A stretch of 64,000 nucleotides of DNA. Origin: Pseudomonadota bacterium. Lineage in GTDB: Bacteria > Pseudomonadota > Gammaproteobacteria > Xanthomonadales > Xanthomonadaceae. The position numbers and the translations under genes were made by a program. Below the pieces are notes generated by a model that saw only the letters and a list, made by a program, of their open reading frames with translations, made no database searches and was not told the origin of the DNA. The DNA is taken from contig JAFEBW010000009.1 of NCBI GenBank assembly GCA_018242445.1, positions 60,668 to 124,667 of the forward strand, in the 5' to 3' direction. Each line of letters opens with the position of its first letter. Within the stretch, counting starts at the first letter, position 1. Positions 48,840-57,789 of the stretch are shown in pieces.

Positions 48840-49282
48840 AGCTTCAGGTCGAGCAGGTCGGCACCCATGTCCTCGTCGGACAAGGTTTGCTGGATCTGCG
48901 CGCGATGCGCCTGCTCGGACCACAACTCGAACTTGTCGCCCATGCCGAGCAGAACGGCCTTCTTCTCGATGTCCGTGGCGGCGCGAAGACTCGCCGGCAG
49001 GCTCACGCGGCCGCTGCCGTCGAGCTCGACCACGCTCGCCGCGCCGACCAGCTTGAGTTGCATCCTGCGATTGCGCGCCACGGTGCGCGGCAGCGCGTTC
49101 ACCTGGTCGCGCAGGCGTTCCCACACCGGCAGCGGGTAGATGTAGAGCGAGCCGGACTCGAACGGGTTGTAGGTGACGACCAGGCGATTGCCGCATTCGC
49201 GCGCCACGACGTCGCGATAGCCGGTGGGGATCGCCAGCCGGCCCTTGTCGTCGATGGTGATGGCGGTCTCGCCCTGAAACAT
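48836..49282 (-). CDS. mraZ: transcriptional regulator MraZ
   Basis: 148 aa with two AbrB-like repeats: D-D-K-G-R-L-A-I-P (about 12-20) and D-G-S-G-R-V-S-L-P (about 89-97). MraZ represses its own dcw promoter by binding direct repeats upstream. Those repeats are visible at 49339-49373. It is the first gene of the cluster. Confidence 0.95.
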   Translation of the reverse strand: MFQGETAITIDDKGRLAIPTGYRDVVARECGNRLVVTYNPFESGSLYIYPLPVWERLRDQVNALPRTVARNRRMQLKLVGAASVVELDGSGRVSLPASLRAATDIEKKAVLLGMGDKFELWSEQAHRAQIQQTLSDEDMGADLLDLKL

Positions 49283-49321
49283 GCCCTGCCTGCGCCTCGT
49301 TCAAGACCCCATCGGAAGGGT

Positions 49322-49373
49322 CATTTTATACCGAAGAAAACCACAAATTCCCCGGTTTTCCCACAGGCCGCCA
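49322..49373 (-). promoter_or_regulatory. mraZ/dcw promoter -10 and four MraZ boxes
   Basis: On the minus strand four TGGNN-type boxes (TGGCG, TGGGA, GGGGA, TGGTT) occur with strict 10-base periodicity, starting at 49373, 49363, 49353 and 49343, followed by TATAAAAT (49330-49323) as -10. Box spacing of five bases matches known MraZ operators. The boxes cover the -35 region, consistent with repression. The rest of the gap 49283-49683 shows no gene; it must also hold the promoter of the AAA+ gene. Confidence 0.75.
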
Positions 49374-49683
49374 CAATAAAAACCATGCACAGGGAAGTCA
49401 ACAACTTTCTGCAAATTTTTTCCAAGCCTGGCAAGGACTTGCAGCGACATTGAGAGATTGGTTCAAGAGTTATCCACTAAGCTTTGTTTTGGCTGAAATT
49501 ACAAATTTCGTGCCACCGCGTCGACCGGCCAGGTCACGCCTCAGGCAGGCATCGGTTGTTGCGGTGCAGGAAAAACTGGCGCACATGCGGAATCGGGCAT
49601 TGGCAGCGCGCAATCGCGCGGGTCGCGCAGCACCTGCCGCCGCGTTTGCTATCGTTGCGGCCTTTCCCACACCACCGCTTGCG

Positions 49684-51195
49684 ATGTCGGAATTGCAGGA
49701 TCTGGCCGCGCTGCTGCGCGCCAACACGCCGTTGCTCGTCATCGAAACCCCCGATGAACCACGGGTGGTCGAGCTGTTCCGGCGCGTGCTGGTGGACGTG
49801 TTCCGGGCCTTGTACCGCTGGTCGATCACCGGAGGCCTGAGCCGGCTGGACATGGATCGCGAAGACCCGCCGGAAGGCCCGCCGGACGCCACCAGCGTGC
49901 TGCGCGCGATCCAGCAGGCCGACCAGCGCGGCATCTACCTGCTGCTGGATTTCATGCCCTACCTGGGCTACGCCGGCACCCAGCGGCAGTTGCGCGAGAT
50001 CGCGCTGCGCCGCAACTGCCTGGAACACACGGTGGTGCTGGTCGGCACCAAGGTCGAGCTGCCGCCGGGGCTGGACGAGCTGGCGGTGCGCTTCGACCTG
50101 CGCCTGCCCGACGCCAATGCGCTATTGAAGCTGGTCAAGGATGTCGCGGCCGATTACGCGAAGGAAAACGGCGGCAAGCGCGTGAGTTTCGACCCCGAGG
50201 CGGTGAAGGCGATCGTGCGCAACCTCGTCGGCCTGTCGATGACCGACGCCGCGCGCATCGCCCGGCAACTGGTGTTCGACGATGGCGTGCTGGATGCCGC
50301 CGACCTGCCGCGGCTGGCCAAACTCAAGTTCGAGCTGCTCAATCGCTCCGGCCATTTGAGCTTCGAGTACGACACCGCGAAGTTCGCCGACGTGGCCGGG
50401 GCGAAGCGGCTGAAAACGTGGATCGAACAACGCCGCGAGTTGTTCGTGGCCGACCCGGCGACGGCCGCAGCCGCAGCGCCGACCGACTACCCGCTCGACC
50501 CGCCCAAGGGCATCCTGCTGCTGGGCGTGCAAGGCTGCGGCAAGTCGCTGGTGGCCAAGTCGATCGCCGGCGGTTTCGGGGTGCCGCTGGTGCGCCTGGA
50601 CTTCGGCACCTTGTACGACAAATACCACGGCGAGACCGAGAAGAACCTGCGCGAGGCGCTGGCCTCGGCCGAACAGATCGCGCCTTGCGTGCTGTGGATG
50701 GACGAGATCGAGAAGGGCCTGGCGCGCAGCTCCGGCGATACCGACGGCGGCGTGTCGCAGCGCGTGCTCGGCTACCTGCTGACCTGGATGGCCGAGCGCC
50801 GCAGCCGGGTGTTCCTCGTGGCCACCGCCAACCAGGTGCAGGACCTGCCCGCCGAACTGCTGCGCAAGGGCCGCTTCGACGAGATCTTCTTCGTCGATCT
50901 GCCCTCCGCGCAAGTCCGCGCCGAGGTGTTCGCCCTGCATCTGGCGCGCCGCAAGGTGGACGCCGCCGGCATGGACATGAACGCGCTGGCAGCTGCCAGC
51001 GAAGGATTTTCCGGCGCCGAGATCGAACAGGCGATCGTCGCCTCGCTGTACGCCGCGCGCGCCGCCCGCCGGCCGCTCACGCAGGACGACGTGCTCGCCG
51101 AACTGCACGCCACCCGCCCGCTGTCGGTGCTGATGGCCGAGCAGGTGCAGGCCTTGCAGGCGTGGGCGCGCGGGCGCACGGTGCCGGCGGATTGA
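49684..51195 (+). CDS. Ycf46-like AAA+ ATPase
   Basis: 503 aa. The N-terminal half is a degenerate P-loop domain with N-T-P-L-L-V-I-E-T-P-D-E near its start. The C-terminal AAA+ domain has Walker A G-V-Q-G-C-G-K-S at 281-288, Walker B L-W-M-D-E-I-E-K-G near 336-345, sensor 1 A-T-A-N-Q-V and an FtsH/Cdc48-like arginine finger region (R-K-G-R-F-D-E), but no protease motif. Homologues of chloroplast Ycf46 are widespread and little studied. The ATG 49684 was chosen because homologues start at M-S-E-L-Q-D-L; the longer frame has no conserved content. Confidence 0.82.
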   Translation: MSELQDLAALLRANTPLLVIETPDEPRVVELFRRVLVDVFRALYRWSITGGLSRLDMDREDPPEGPPDATSVLRAIQQADQRGIYLLLDFMPYLGYAGTQRQLREIALRRNCLEHTVVLVGTKVELPPGLDELAVRFDLRLPDANALLKLVKDVAADYAKENGGKRVSFDPEAVKAIVRNLVGLSMTDAARIARQLVFDDGVLDAADLPRLAKLKFELLNRSGHLSFEYDTAKFADVAGAKRLKTWIEQRRELFVADPATAAAAAPTDYPLDPPKGILLLGVQGCGKSLVAKSIAGGFGVPLVRLDFGTLYDKYHGETEKNLREALASAEQIAPCVLWMDEIEKGLARSSGDTDGGVSQRVLGYLLTWMAERRSRVFLVATANQVQDLPAELLRKGRFDEIFFVDLPSAQVRAEVFALHLARRKVDAAGMDMNALAAASEGFSGAEIEQAIVASLYAARAARRPLTQDDVLAELHATRPLSVLMAEQVQALQAWARGRTVPAD

Positions 51196-51199
51196 GCGT

Positions 51200-51901
51200 T
51201 TAGCGCGCCAGCATCCAGCCGGTGATCGCCAACCGATCCGCGCCGGCCCACGGCGCCACCAGGCTCACCAGGTGCAATTGCGGCACGCGGAAGATCGACA
51301 ACGTGTTCCAGCGCGGCAGAAGTGTGTCGATCACATTGCCATCGGCGTCGAGGAATTGCAGTTGCCCGCCCCAGTCGGCCTTCCAGCCACGGCTCAGGTT
51401 GAGCACATAGGCGTAGCGACGGCCCTCGATGCTGTTCTTGTCGTCATGCGGGGTGAGGAACTGGCCCGGGCGGTAGCGCGTGGCTTGCGCGTTGACGGCG
51501 TTGATCGTGTCGTCACCGGTGAGGTAGCGCGCGAATGCGAGGTAGTCGGGGCTGTTGAAGAAATCCAGCACGCCGTGCAGCGGCAGTTCCGGATCCCAGC
51601 CTTCGGCACGGGCGCGACCGAGCATGTAGCTGTCGTAGACGAACTGGAAGGACTCGCGCGCATTGCGGTAGGCCGCATCGAGCAAGGTGCGGTAGCCGGC
51701 CTCGTCAAGCGCATCGCCATGCCCATGCGTGCGCGATTCGCTGTTGTCGCTGCGTTCGGCCAACCGCCACGGCACCTGCGTCGCAAGGCAATCGTGCAGG
51801 AACCGCGCCGCGTCGGCTTGCAGGAAGTCCGCGATCTGCATGCGCGAGCGTTCGGCGAGTTGGCGCTTCCAGTGGTCGATGTCGAGGTCGTTGTTGATCA
51901 C
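51200..51901 (-). CDS. 2OG-Fe(II) oxygenase, prolyl-4-hydroxylase-like
   Basis: 233 aa. The C-terminal double-stranded beta-helix has the iron ligands H-D-D (T-P-H-D-D-K-N) and the distal His in P-Q-L-H-L-V-S, with R-L-A-I-T-G-W for 2-oxoglutarate binding. Such proteins hydroxylate prolyl or other side chains; the substrate is unknown. It follows the histidine kinase gene by 54 bases on the same strand and may be cotranscribed. Confidence 0.78.
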   Translation of the reverse strand: MINNDLDIDHWKRQLAERSRMQIADFLQADAARFLHDCLATQVPWRLAERSDNSESRTHGHGDALDEAGYRTLLDAAYRNARESFQFVYDSYMLGRARAEGWDPELPLHGVLDFFNSPDYLAFARYLTGDDTINAVNAQATRYRPGQFLTPHDDKNSIEGRRYAYVLNLSRGWKADWGGQLQFLDADGNVIDTLLPRWNTLSIFRVPQLHLVSLVAPWAGADRLAITGWMLAR

Positions 51902-51955
51902 ACGTCGAGATCCGAAATGTCCAGAACGTGCACGATAACGTATCGCGCCGGCGCG

Positions 51956-54838
51956 TCAGGCCTGTTCGGCCACATGCATCCGCAACCGCTCGGCGGCGGT
52001 GTCCACGCCGGCGGCCAGCGGCAGCACCTGCGCCCAGTCGTCGGCTTTCGCGGCGGCCTCCAGCGCCCGCGCGGCATCGGCCAGTTCCTGCGCGCCCACC
52101 AGCATCGCCGCGCCCTTGATCTTGTGCGCCTCGCGTGCGAGTTGCGCGGCATCGCCGGCCTCGCGTGCGCGCCGCGCCGCCTGCAGGTCGGTCGCGGTGG
52201 CGCCCAGATAGTCCTCGAGCACGGCCCTGGTTTGGCTGCGATCGCCGCCGGTCAGCGCATCCAGCACGCCGTAGTCCAGCGCCACCGGCGCGCCGTGCAA
52301 CTGCGGCAGCGGCGGCGTTGCGGGCATCGCAGCCGCAGACGGATGCGCGGCGGCCAGCGTCGCGCCGACCGCCGCAACGCCCGACATCCAGCGTTGCAGG
52401 CAGGCGGCGAGCTGCGGAATCGTCACCGGCTTGCTCAGGTAATCGTCCATCCCCGCGGCGAGGCAGCGCTCGGCGTCGCCCTTGAGCGCGGCGGCGGTGA
52501 GCGCGATCACCGGCGTGCGCGGCAGGCCGCGCTGCGCCTCCTCGCCACGGATCGCGCCGGCGAGCTGGTAGCCGTCCATGCGCGGCATATGGATGTCCGA
52601 AAGCACCAGCGCAAAGCGGCCGCTGCGCCATTGCGTCAGCGCGTCCACGCCGTCCTCGGCGGTTTCGCAGGCGTAGCCGGCCAACGCGAGCTGGCGGGAG
52701 ACCACGAGGCGATTGGTGGGGTGGTCGTCCACCAGCAAGACGAGGCTGCGCTCGGCCACCGCCTGCGGCACGCTGGGCAGCGCGCGCGGCTGGAAGTGGC
52801 CCGGCGGGGGGCGGGTTTCGTCGAGGGTTTCCAGATCCTCGACCCGACCTTCCGGCAGGGTCAGCAGCAGGCGCATCGTCGTGCCGGCACCCGGCGTGCT
52901 TTCCATCGTCACCTGCCCGCCCATCAACTCGGCCAGGCGCCGGCAGATCACCAGGCCCAGGCCCGTCCCGCCGAAACGCCGGGTGGTGCTGCCCTCGGCC
53001 TGACTGAAGGGCTGGAACAGGCGCTGCTGCTGCTCGGCGGTGACGCCGATGCCGGTGTCGGTGACGCGGATGCACACGCGCTCGCCCTCGTCCGCGCCGC
53101 CGAGCCGCTCCAGCGCCACCAGCACGAAACCCTGCTGGGTGAACTTGATCGCGTTGGACAGGAAATTGGAGAGGATCTGCCGCAGGCGCAGCGGGTCGGC
53201 GACGTGCGCCGGGCCGGCGTTGCGGTCGATCCGGCATTCCAGCACCAGCCCCTTGCTCGACGCCGAGCCGGTGAAATTGGCGATGGTCGAGCGCAGGAGC
53301 TGTTGCAGGCTGATCGTGGTCGGCGCCAGATCCATGCGCCCGGCCTCGACCTTGGAGAAGTCGAGGATGTCGCCGATGATCTGCAACAAGGAAGCGGCCG
53401 ACTGCTGGATGACCGCGACCGTGCGCCGCTGCTCGGGATCGAGCTGGCTGTGCGAGAGCACCTCGAGCATGCCGGTGACGCCGATCATTGGCGTGCGGAT
53501 CTCGTGGCTCATCGCCGCGAGGAAATCGCCCTTGGCGCGGCTGGCCTCGCGCGCGCCGATCTCGCTGGAGCGCAGCGCCGCCTCCAGCTCCTTGATGCGG
53601 GTCAGGTCGGTGGCGATGACCAGATGCCCGGTCACCGCGCCGCCCTCGCCGCGCATCGCCGACAGCGCCAGCAGAACCGGCACGCGCTGGCCGTCCTTGC
53701 GCAGCAGCGTCCATTCCTGCGCCTGCGCGCCCATGTCCATCAGCAGCGGCAGGATGCGCTCGTCCACCGTCACCTCGCGGCCGAGCGCCGCGCTCAGGTG
53801 GCGCGCCACTTCCTCGGCTTCCTCGATCGGCAGGATCAGGTCGATCTTGTAGTGCCCGATCATCTCCCGCGCGGTGTAGCCGGAGAGCATTTCCGCGTAG
53901 GGGTTGAAGCTGGTGAAACGGCCGTCGAGGTCGAAGGACATCACCGCCACCTGCGCCGCGGCGAACAGCGAGCGCTGGAACTCCTCGCTGCGCGCCAGCG
54001 TCGCGCGCACCTGCTCGTTGCGCAGGGTCAGCTCGGCCTGTTCGATCTCGGCATCGCGCACCTCGGAACGCAGCGCGAGAAAGCCGTCGAGCACCTCGCC
54101 CAGCTCGCCTTCCGGCAGGTATTTGGGCGGACTGACGTAATCGTGGCGGCGCATCTGCGCGGTCGCCGCGAGCAGGGCTTCCACGCCACGATAGATGTTG
54201 CGCAGCAGGCCGCTGCCGAACCACCCGGCCAGCAGCAGCGCGAGCAAGGACACGCCCACCCGCAACTCGCCATTGCGCAGCGCGCGCGCGTTCTCCTCGG
54301 TCACTTGCTGCTGCCCGTGGGTGAGCACCAGCGTGCCCAGCTTCTGCAGGCGGGTGGTGACAGGATCCATCGCCGGGAACAGCTCGGTGTCGGCGAAGTG
54401 ACCCAGCGCATTGATGTCCTGCGCTTTCAGGATCTCATGCAGGCGTGCCGCCGCGGCATCGGCGCGCACCCGCGCGCTGCCTATATTGGCCAGCAGCGCC
54501 GCTTCGTCGGGTGTGCGTGGCTGCTGAACCAGCGCATTCCAATGAGCATCGACCGAGCGGCGCGACGCATCCACCGTTTTGAGTCCCGCGTCCCAGCCGA
54601 TCAGGTAATTGCGCACGCGGAACACCGTGCCCACGTCGTCCAGCCCGTAGCCGTCGGACACCGCCTGGATCAGGCGCAGGCTGAGCAGGGTCTGGTCGGC
54701 CAGTGCGTGCAGGTTCTGCTGGTGCTGCCGACGCTCGATTTCGTCGAGCGTGAGCACCACGGCGCCGGCGAGGATCAACAGGCCGAACAGGCCGAGCAAC
54801 TGGAAACGGATCGCGGACCGGCCGCGCTTGCCGACCAC
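51956..54838 (-). CDS. hybrid sensor histidine kinase (PAS-HK-REC-HPt)
   Basis: 960 aa. A periplasmic sensor region lies between helices at about 12-30 and 195-212; a PAS domain spans ~270-400. The kinase domain has M-S-H-E-I-R-T-P near 442, and N, G1 and G2 boxes (N-A-I-K-F-T; T-D-T-G-I-G; G-G-T-G-L-G). The receiver has V-L-S-D-I-H-M-P near 747 and the C-terminal HPt has A-H-K-I-K-G-A-A near 903. All phosphorelay residues are present, as in EvgS/ArcB-like kinases. The REC-EAL gene ends one base upstream, so c-di-GMP turnover is a plausible output. Confidence 0.9.
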   Translation of the reverse strand: MVGKRGRSAIRFQLLGLFGLLILAGAVVLTLDEIERRQHQQNLHALADQTLLSLRLIQAVSDGYGLDDVGTVFRVRNYLIGWDAGLKTVDASRRSVDAHWNALVQQPRTPDEAALLANIGSARVRADAAAARLHEILKAQDINALGHFADTELFPAMDPVTTRLQKLGTLVLTHGQQQVTEENARALRNGELRVGVSLLALLLAGWFGSGLLRNIYRGVEALLAATAQMRRHDYVSPPKYLPEGELGEVLDGFLALRSEVRDAEIEQAELTLRNEQVRATLARSEEFQRSLFAAAQVAVMSFDLDGRFTSFNPYAEMLSGYTAREMIGHYKIDLILPIEEAEEVARHLSAALGREVTVDERILPLLMDMGAQAQEWTLLRKDGQRVPVLLALSAMRGEGGAVTGHLVIATDLTRIKELEAALRSSEIGAREASRAKGDFLAAMSHEIRTPMIGVTGMLEVLSHSQLDPEQRRTVAVIQQSAASLLQIIGDILDFSKVEAGRMDLAPTTISLQQLLRSTIANFTGSASSKGLVLECRIDRNAGPAHVADPLRLRQILSNFLSNAIKFTQQGFVLVALERLGGADEGERVCIRVTDTGIGVTAEQQQRLFQPFSQAEGSTTRRFGGTGLGLVICRRLAELMGGQVTMESTPGAGTTMRLLLTLPEGRVEDLETLDETRPPPGHFQPRALPSVPQAVAERSLVLLVDDHPTNRLVVSRQLALAGYACETAEDGVDALTQWRSGRFALVLSDIHMPRMDGYQLAGAIRGEEAQRGLPRTPVIALTAAALKGDAERCLAAGMDDYLSKPVTIPQLAACLQRWMSGVAAVGATLAAAHPSAAAMPATPPLPQLHGAPVALDYGVLDALTGGDRSQTRAVLEDYLGATATDLQAARRAREAGDAAQLAREAHKIKGAAMLVGAQELADAARALEAAAKADDWAQVLPLAAGVDTAAERLRMHVAEQA

Positions 54839-54839
54839 G

Positions 54840-56039
54840 TCAGTGCCTGGTCTGCCGCCAGTGCGCGATGGCTTCCTGCAAGCGCTCGCCGGGCACCGCC
54901 TGCGAGATCAGGTAGCCCTGCGCATAGTCGCAGCCCAACTGCGCCAGCAACTGCCACTCCTCCATCGTCTCGATGCCCTCGGCCACCACCTTCAGGCCGA
55001 GCTTGCGGGCGAGGTCGAGGCTGGTTTCGATCATCGCCAGCTTGCGCGGCTGTTCGGGCGCGCGGTGCACGAAGCCGCGGTCGATCTTCAATTCGGTGAA
55101 GGGGATCTGCGAGAGCTGGGCGAGCGAGGAATAGCCGGTGCCGAAATCGTCCACCGACAGCCCGAAGCCCTTCAGCCGCAGCCGCGCCAGCATCGCCAGC
55201 CCGCGCGCGGTGTCGCTCATCACCGCGCCCTCGGTGATCTCCAGCACCAGGTCGTCGGGGCGCATGCCGTGGCTGCGCACGACCTGCTCGTAGTGGTCGG
55301 CGACCTGCGGCCCGGTCAGGTTGTGCGCCGACACGTTCACCGCCACCTTGATGTGCAGGCCCTGCTCGAACCAGCGCTTGCGCCACGCGCAACTGTCGAT
55401 GAGCATGCGCGTGGTGAGCGCGTCGATCAGCCCATTGGCCTCGATCAGCGGCATGAAATTGGTCGGGTACAGGATCTGCCCGCCGGGCTGGATCCAGCGC
55501 GCGAGGGCTTCCACGCAGACCACCTTGCCGTTGCCGAACTCGGCCTGCGGCTGGAAATACGGCACGATGCGGCCTTCGTCGAGCGCCTCACGGATCTGCT
55601 CGAGGCTCACGTCCACGTCCGGATCGGCGGCGGCGACCGTGCCGATCGCGCCGTCGAGCAGGCCCAGCACGCGTTGCAGCTTGTCCGGCGACAACGGTTT
55701 TTCGACGCTGCCGAGCACGCGCAGCCCGGAAGCCTGCGCCATCACCTGCACCGAATGCAGCAACGCGGCGTCCATCGCGCTGACCACCGCGATCGCCGGG
55801 GCGAGCTTGTGCTGGGCGATCAGGCCGATGAACTCCACCCCGTCCATGCCGGGCATGTCCAGATCGACCAGCACCACGTCCGGCGGAGCCGGCAGACCGC
55901 GCAGCTTGTCCAGCGCCTCGAAACCTTCGGCGGCCTCCAGCACCGTGCCCACGCCGAGGTCGGTGAGCAGGCGCAGGCCCAGCCGGCGCTGGAAGCCGTG
56001 ATCTTCCACCAGCATCACGCTGAGACTGGAATACTCCAT
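54840..56039 (-). CDS. response regulator with EAL domain (c-di-GMP phosphodiesterase)
   Basis: 399 aa. Receiver domain 1-130 with V-L-V-D-L-D-M-P-G-M-D-G, followed by an EAL domain (about 145-395) whose catalytic E-A-L (C-V-E-A-L-A-R-W), D-D-F-G-T-G-Y-S-S and E-G-I-E-T motifs are intact, suggesting an active phosphodiesterase. The ATG 56039 has GGGGAG upstream and is better than 56060. It is organised like RocR/VieA-type regulators and is coupled to the kinase gene. Confidence 0.9.
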   Translation of the reverse strand: MEYSSLSVMLVEDHGFQRRLGLRLLTDLGVGTVLEAAEGFEALDKLRGLPAPPDVVLVDLDMPGMDGVEFIGLIAQHKLAPAIAVVSAMDAALLHSVQVMAQASGLRVLGSVEKPLSPDKLQRVLGLLDGAIGTVAAADPDVDVSLEQIREALDEGRIVPYFQPQAEFGNGKVVCVEALARWIQPGGQILYPTNFMPLIEANGLIDALTTRMLIDSCAWRKRWFEQGLHIKVAVNVSAHNLTGPQVADHYEQVVRSHGMRPDDLVLEITEGAVMSDTARGLAMLARLRLKGFGLSVDDFGTGYSSLAQLSQIPFTELKIDRGFVHRAPEQPRKLAMIETSLDLARKLGLKVVAEGIETMEEWQLLAQLGCDYAQGYLISQAVPGERLQEAIAHWRQTRH

Positions 56040-56158
56040 CGACGCTCCCCGTTCCGACACGGACTGTACGCCGCGACGCAGGGGGCGGACAAGCGCAACG
56101 GCGCCCGGTTCTCCGCGCTATCCTGCTGCGGTTGCCATCTCCTGTCCCTCCCGTCGCC

Positions 56159-56815
56159 ATGCCGCAGATCAACGCTCTGTTCGCCGTACCCTTCGGCTTC
56201 GCCCGCCATCCTCACCCCGAGCCGTTGAATCAGACGCTGCGCGACCTGTTCGTGGCCCGCGAGGCCGAGGGTACGACATGGGCCAATCCCAACCCCTACA
56301 CGGTACGCAACGCACAGTTGTTCGAAAGCCACTTCGACCTGTTCAGTTGGCCCGATGCGTGCGTGCGGCAGTTGCAGGAATTCTGCATGGGCGAACTGCT
56401 GCGGCTGGTGGGCGATATCAATCGCTACGACGATGCCAGCCTGCGACGGATGCAGATCGTCACCGATGCCTGGTTTCACATCACCCGCCGCGGCGGGCAT
56501 TTCGGCGTGCACAACCACCCGATGGCCGCATGGTCGGGCGTGTACTGCGTCAGTCCGGGTCGGCACGACGCCGACCAAACCGACAGCGGCCGCCTGTGTT
56601 TCATCAACCCCTACAGCACGAACTCAATGTATCTGGACGCCGGCAATTCGCAACAACGCGAGCCCTTCCAGTTCAGCAACTACGCGTTTGACCTCGCTCC
56701 AGGGCAACTGGTGCTGTTCCCATCCTGGTTGCTGCACCACGTGATGCCCTTCCACGGCGAGGGCGAGCGGATCACGGTGGCGCTCAATTGCACGTTCCGG
56801 TTGCGCCAAGCCTGA
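56159..56815 (+). CDS. putative 2OG-Fe(II) oxygenase (TIGR02466-like)
   Basis: 218 aa starting M-P-Q-I-N-A-L-F-A-V-P-F. The H-x-H-N-H/H pattern (F-G-V-H-N-H-P-M-A-A-W-S-G-V-Y), G-R-L-C-F-I-N-P and F-P-S-W-L-L-H-H-V are the family hallmarks. These proteins are predicted oxygenases of unknown substrate, common in marine and soil bacteria. The ATG at 56159 is better than TTG 56132. It is divergent from the REC-EAL gene (119 bases). Confidence 0.8.
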   Translation: MPQINALFAVPFGFARHPHPEPLNQTLRDLFVAREAEGTTWANPNPYTVRNAQLFESHFDLFSWPDACVRQLQEFCMGELLRLVGDINRYDDASLRRMQIVTDAWFHITRRGGHFGVHNHPMAAWSGVYCVSPGRHDADQTDSGRLCFINPYSTNSMYLDAGNSQQREPFQFSNYAFDLAPGQLVLFPSWLLHHVMPFHGEGERITVALNCTFRLRQA

Positions 56816-56930
56816 CAGCCCCAGGCCGCGCGCCGCCGCGCAAGGCGCGGGGCTTGTCGCGCGCCCCGGAACTGGCGAAGAATGGCATTCCGCTGCAAGC
56901 GCCGGGGCAGGCCCGGCGATCGGACGGCCC

Positions 56931-57641
56931 ATGTCCAACCGCAAGACGCGCAATTTGCTGCTCGACTGCCGTGCCGCCTTCCGGCGCCACTACAAGCAGT
57001 TCGAGGACGATCCGTTGCGCCGGCAAATCGACGATGCGATCGCCGAGCTGGATCGCAGCAAGAACGAGGACGAGCTGTCGCAGCCGGGGACGCGCACCGC
57101 CCAGCAGGTGGCCTACGCATGGCAGATCGCGGTGCGCACGCTCAAGCTCACCCACCCGGAGATGTACGACAGGATGGCCGTGCGCGTGCGGCAGATGCTC
57201 GATACCCAGGTGCTGCACGACCCGGCCAGCGAGATCATCGAACTCGAACGTTCGCTGCAGAACACGCTGGCCGCCCAGCAGGGCGTCGCCAACGACCTGT
57301 CGGCCGTGTACACGGCGCTGGCCGAAGCGATGCCGCTGTCGGGCAACGATGCGCTCGGCACCGAAGCCGAACGCGCACTGCGCCGCATCGAACGCATGCA
57401 GCAGGCGATCGCGACCGGCGTCGGGGTGGCCAAGCCCGGCGCGAGTCGAGCTCCCGCCGACGACCCGGTAGGTCTTTCGCACACCCGCGAGAGCCTGACG
57501 CCAGTGTTGTTGGGTCGGCGCGCGCTCACGCCCGGCGAGCGCGCGTGGTGCATCGCCGAGGCGATGGTGACCACCGACCGGAAAAACGCCGAACTGAAAC
57601 AGATGGCCGACATCGAGCTGATCAAGCTGATCTTTGCTTGA
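56931..57641 (+). CDS. conserved-looking hypothetical protein
   Basis: 236 aa, soluble, no signal peptide or membrane helix. Long amphipathic helices with many Arg, Glu and Gln are predicted from composition (L-E-R-S-L-Q-N-T-L-A-A-Q-Q and A-L-R-R-I-E-R-M-Q-Q). The ORF is real by codon usage (strong third-position GC) and ATG context, and it does not overlap another gene. I do not recognise the family. It is followed by a dispersed repeat (57670-57757). Confidence 0.7.
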   Translation: MSNRKTRNLLLDCRAAFRRHYKQFEDDPLRRQIDDAIAELDRSKNEDELSQPGTRTAQQVAYAWQIAVRTLKLTHPEMYDRMAVRVRQMLDTQVLHDPASEIIELERSLQNTLAAQQGVANDLSAVYTALAEAMPLSGNDALGTEAERALRRIERMQQAIATGVGVAKPGASRAPADDPVGLSHTRESLTPVLLGRRALTPGERAWCIAEAMVTTDRKNAELKQMADIELIKLIFA

Positions 57642-57669
57642 GGATACGCGTCACCGAGCATTTTGCTTG

Positions 57670-57757
57670 GCACCACACCCCGGATGATGAAAGACCTTGC
57701 ACCAACCTCCCTTGCATGCGGGGGAAGGGGTCGTGGCAGCCCTTGCTGAAGGGACGA
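57670..57757. repeat. composite dispersed repeat, short copy
   Basis: 88 bases. The left part (GCACCAC...GGATGATG...TTGCACCAA) and right part (GCGGGGGAAGGGGTC...GCAGCCC) match the two ends of the longer copy at 59388-59614 in the same orientation, but the middle is missing. It lies between the hypothetical gene and the sua5 3' end. Confidence 0.75.
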
Positions 57758-57789
57758 GGATCGCCTGTGATCCATTTGCTTCCCCGTTT

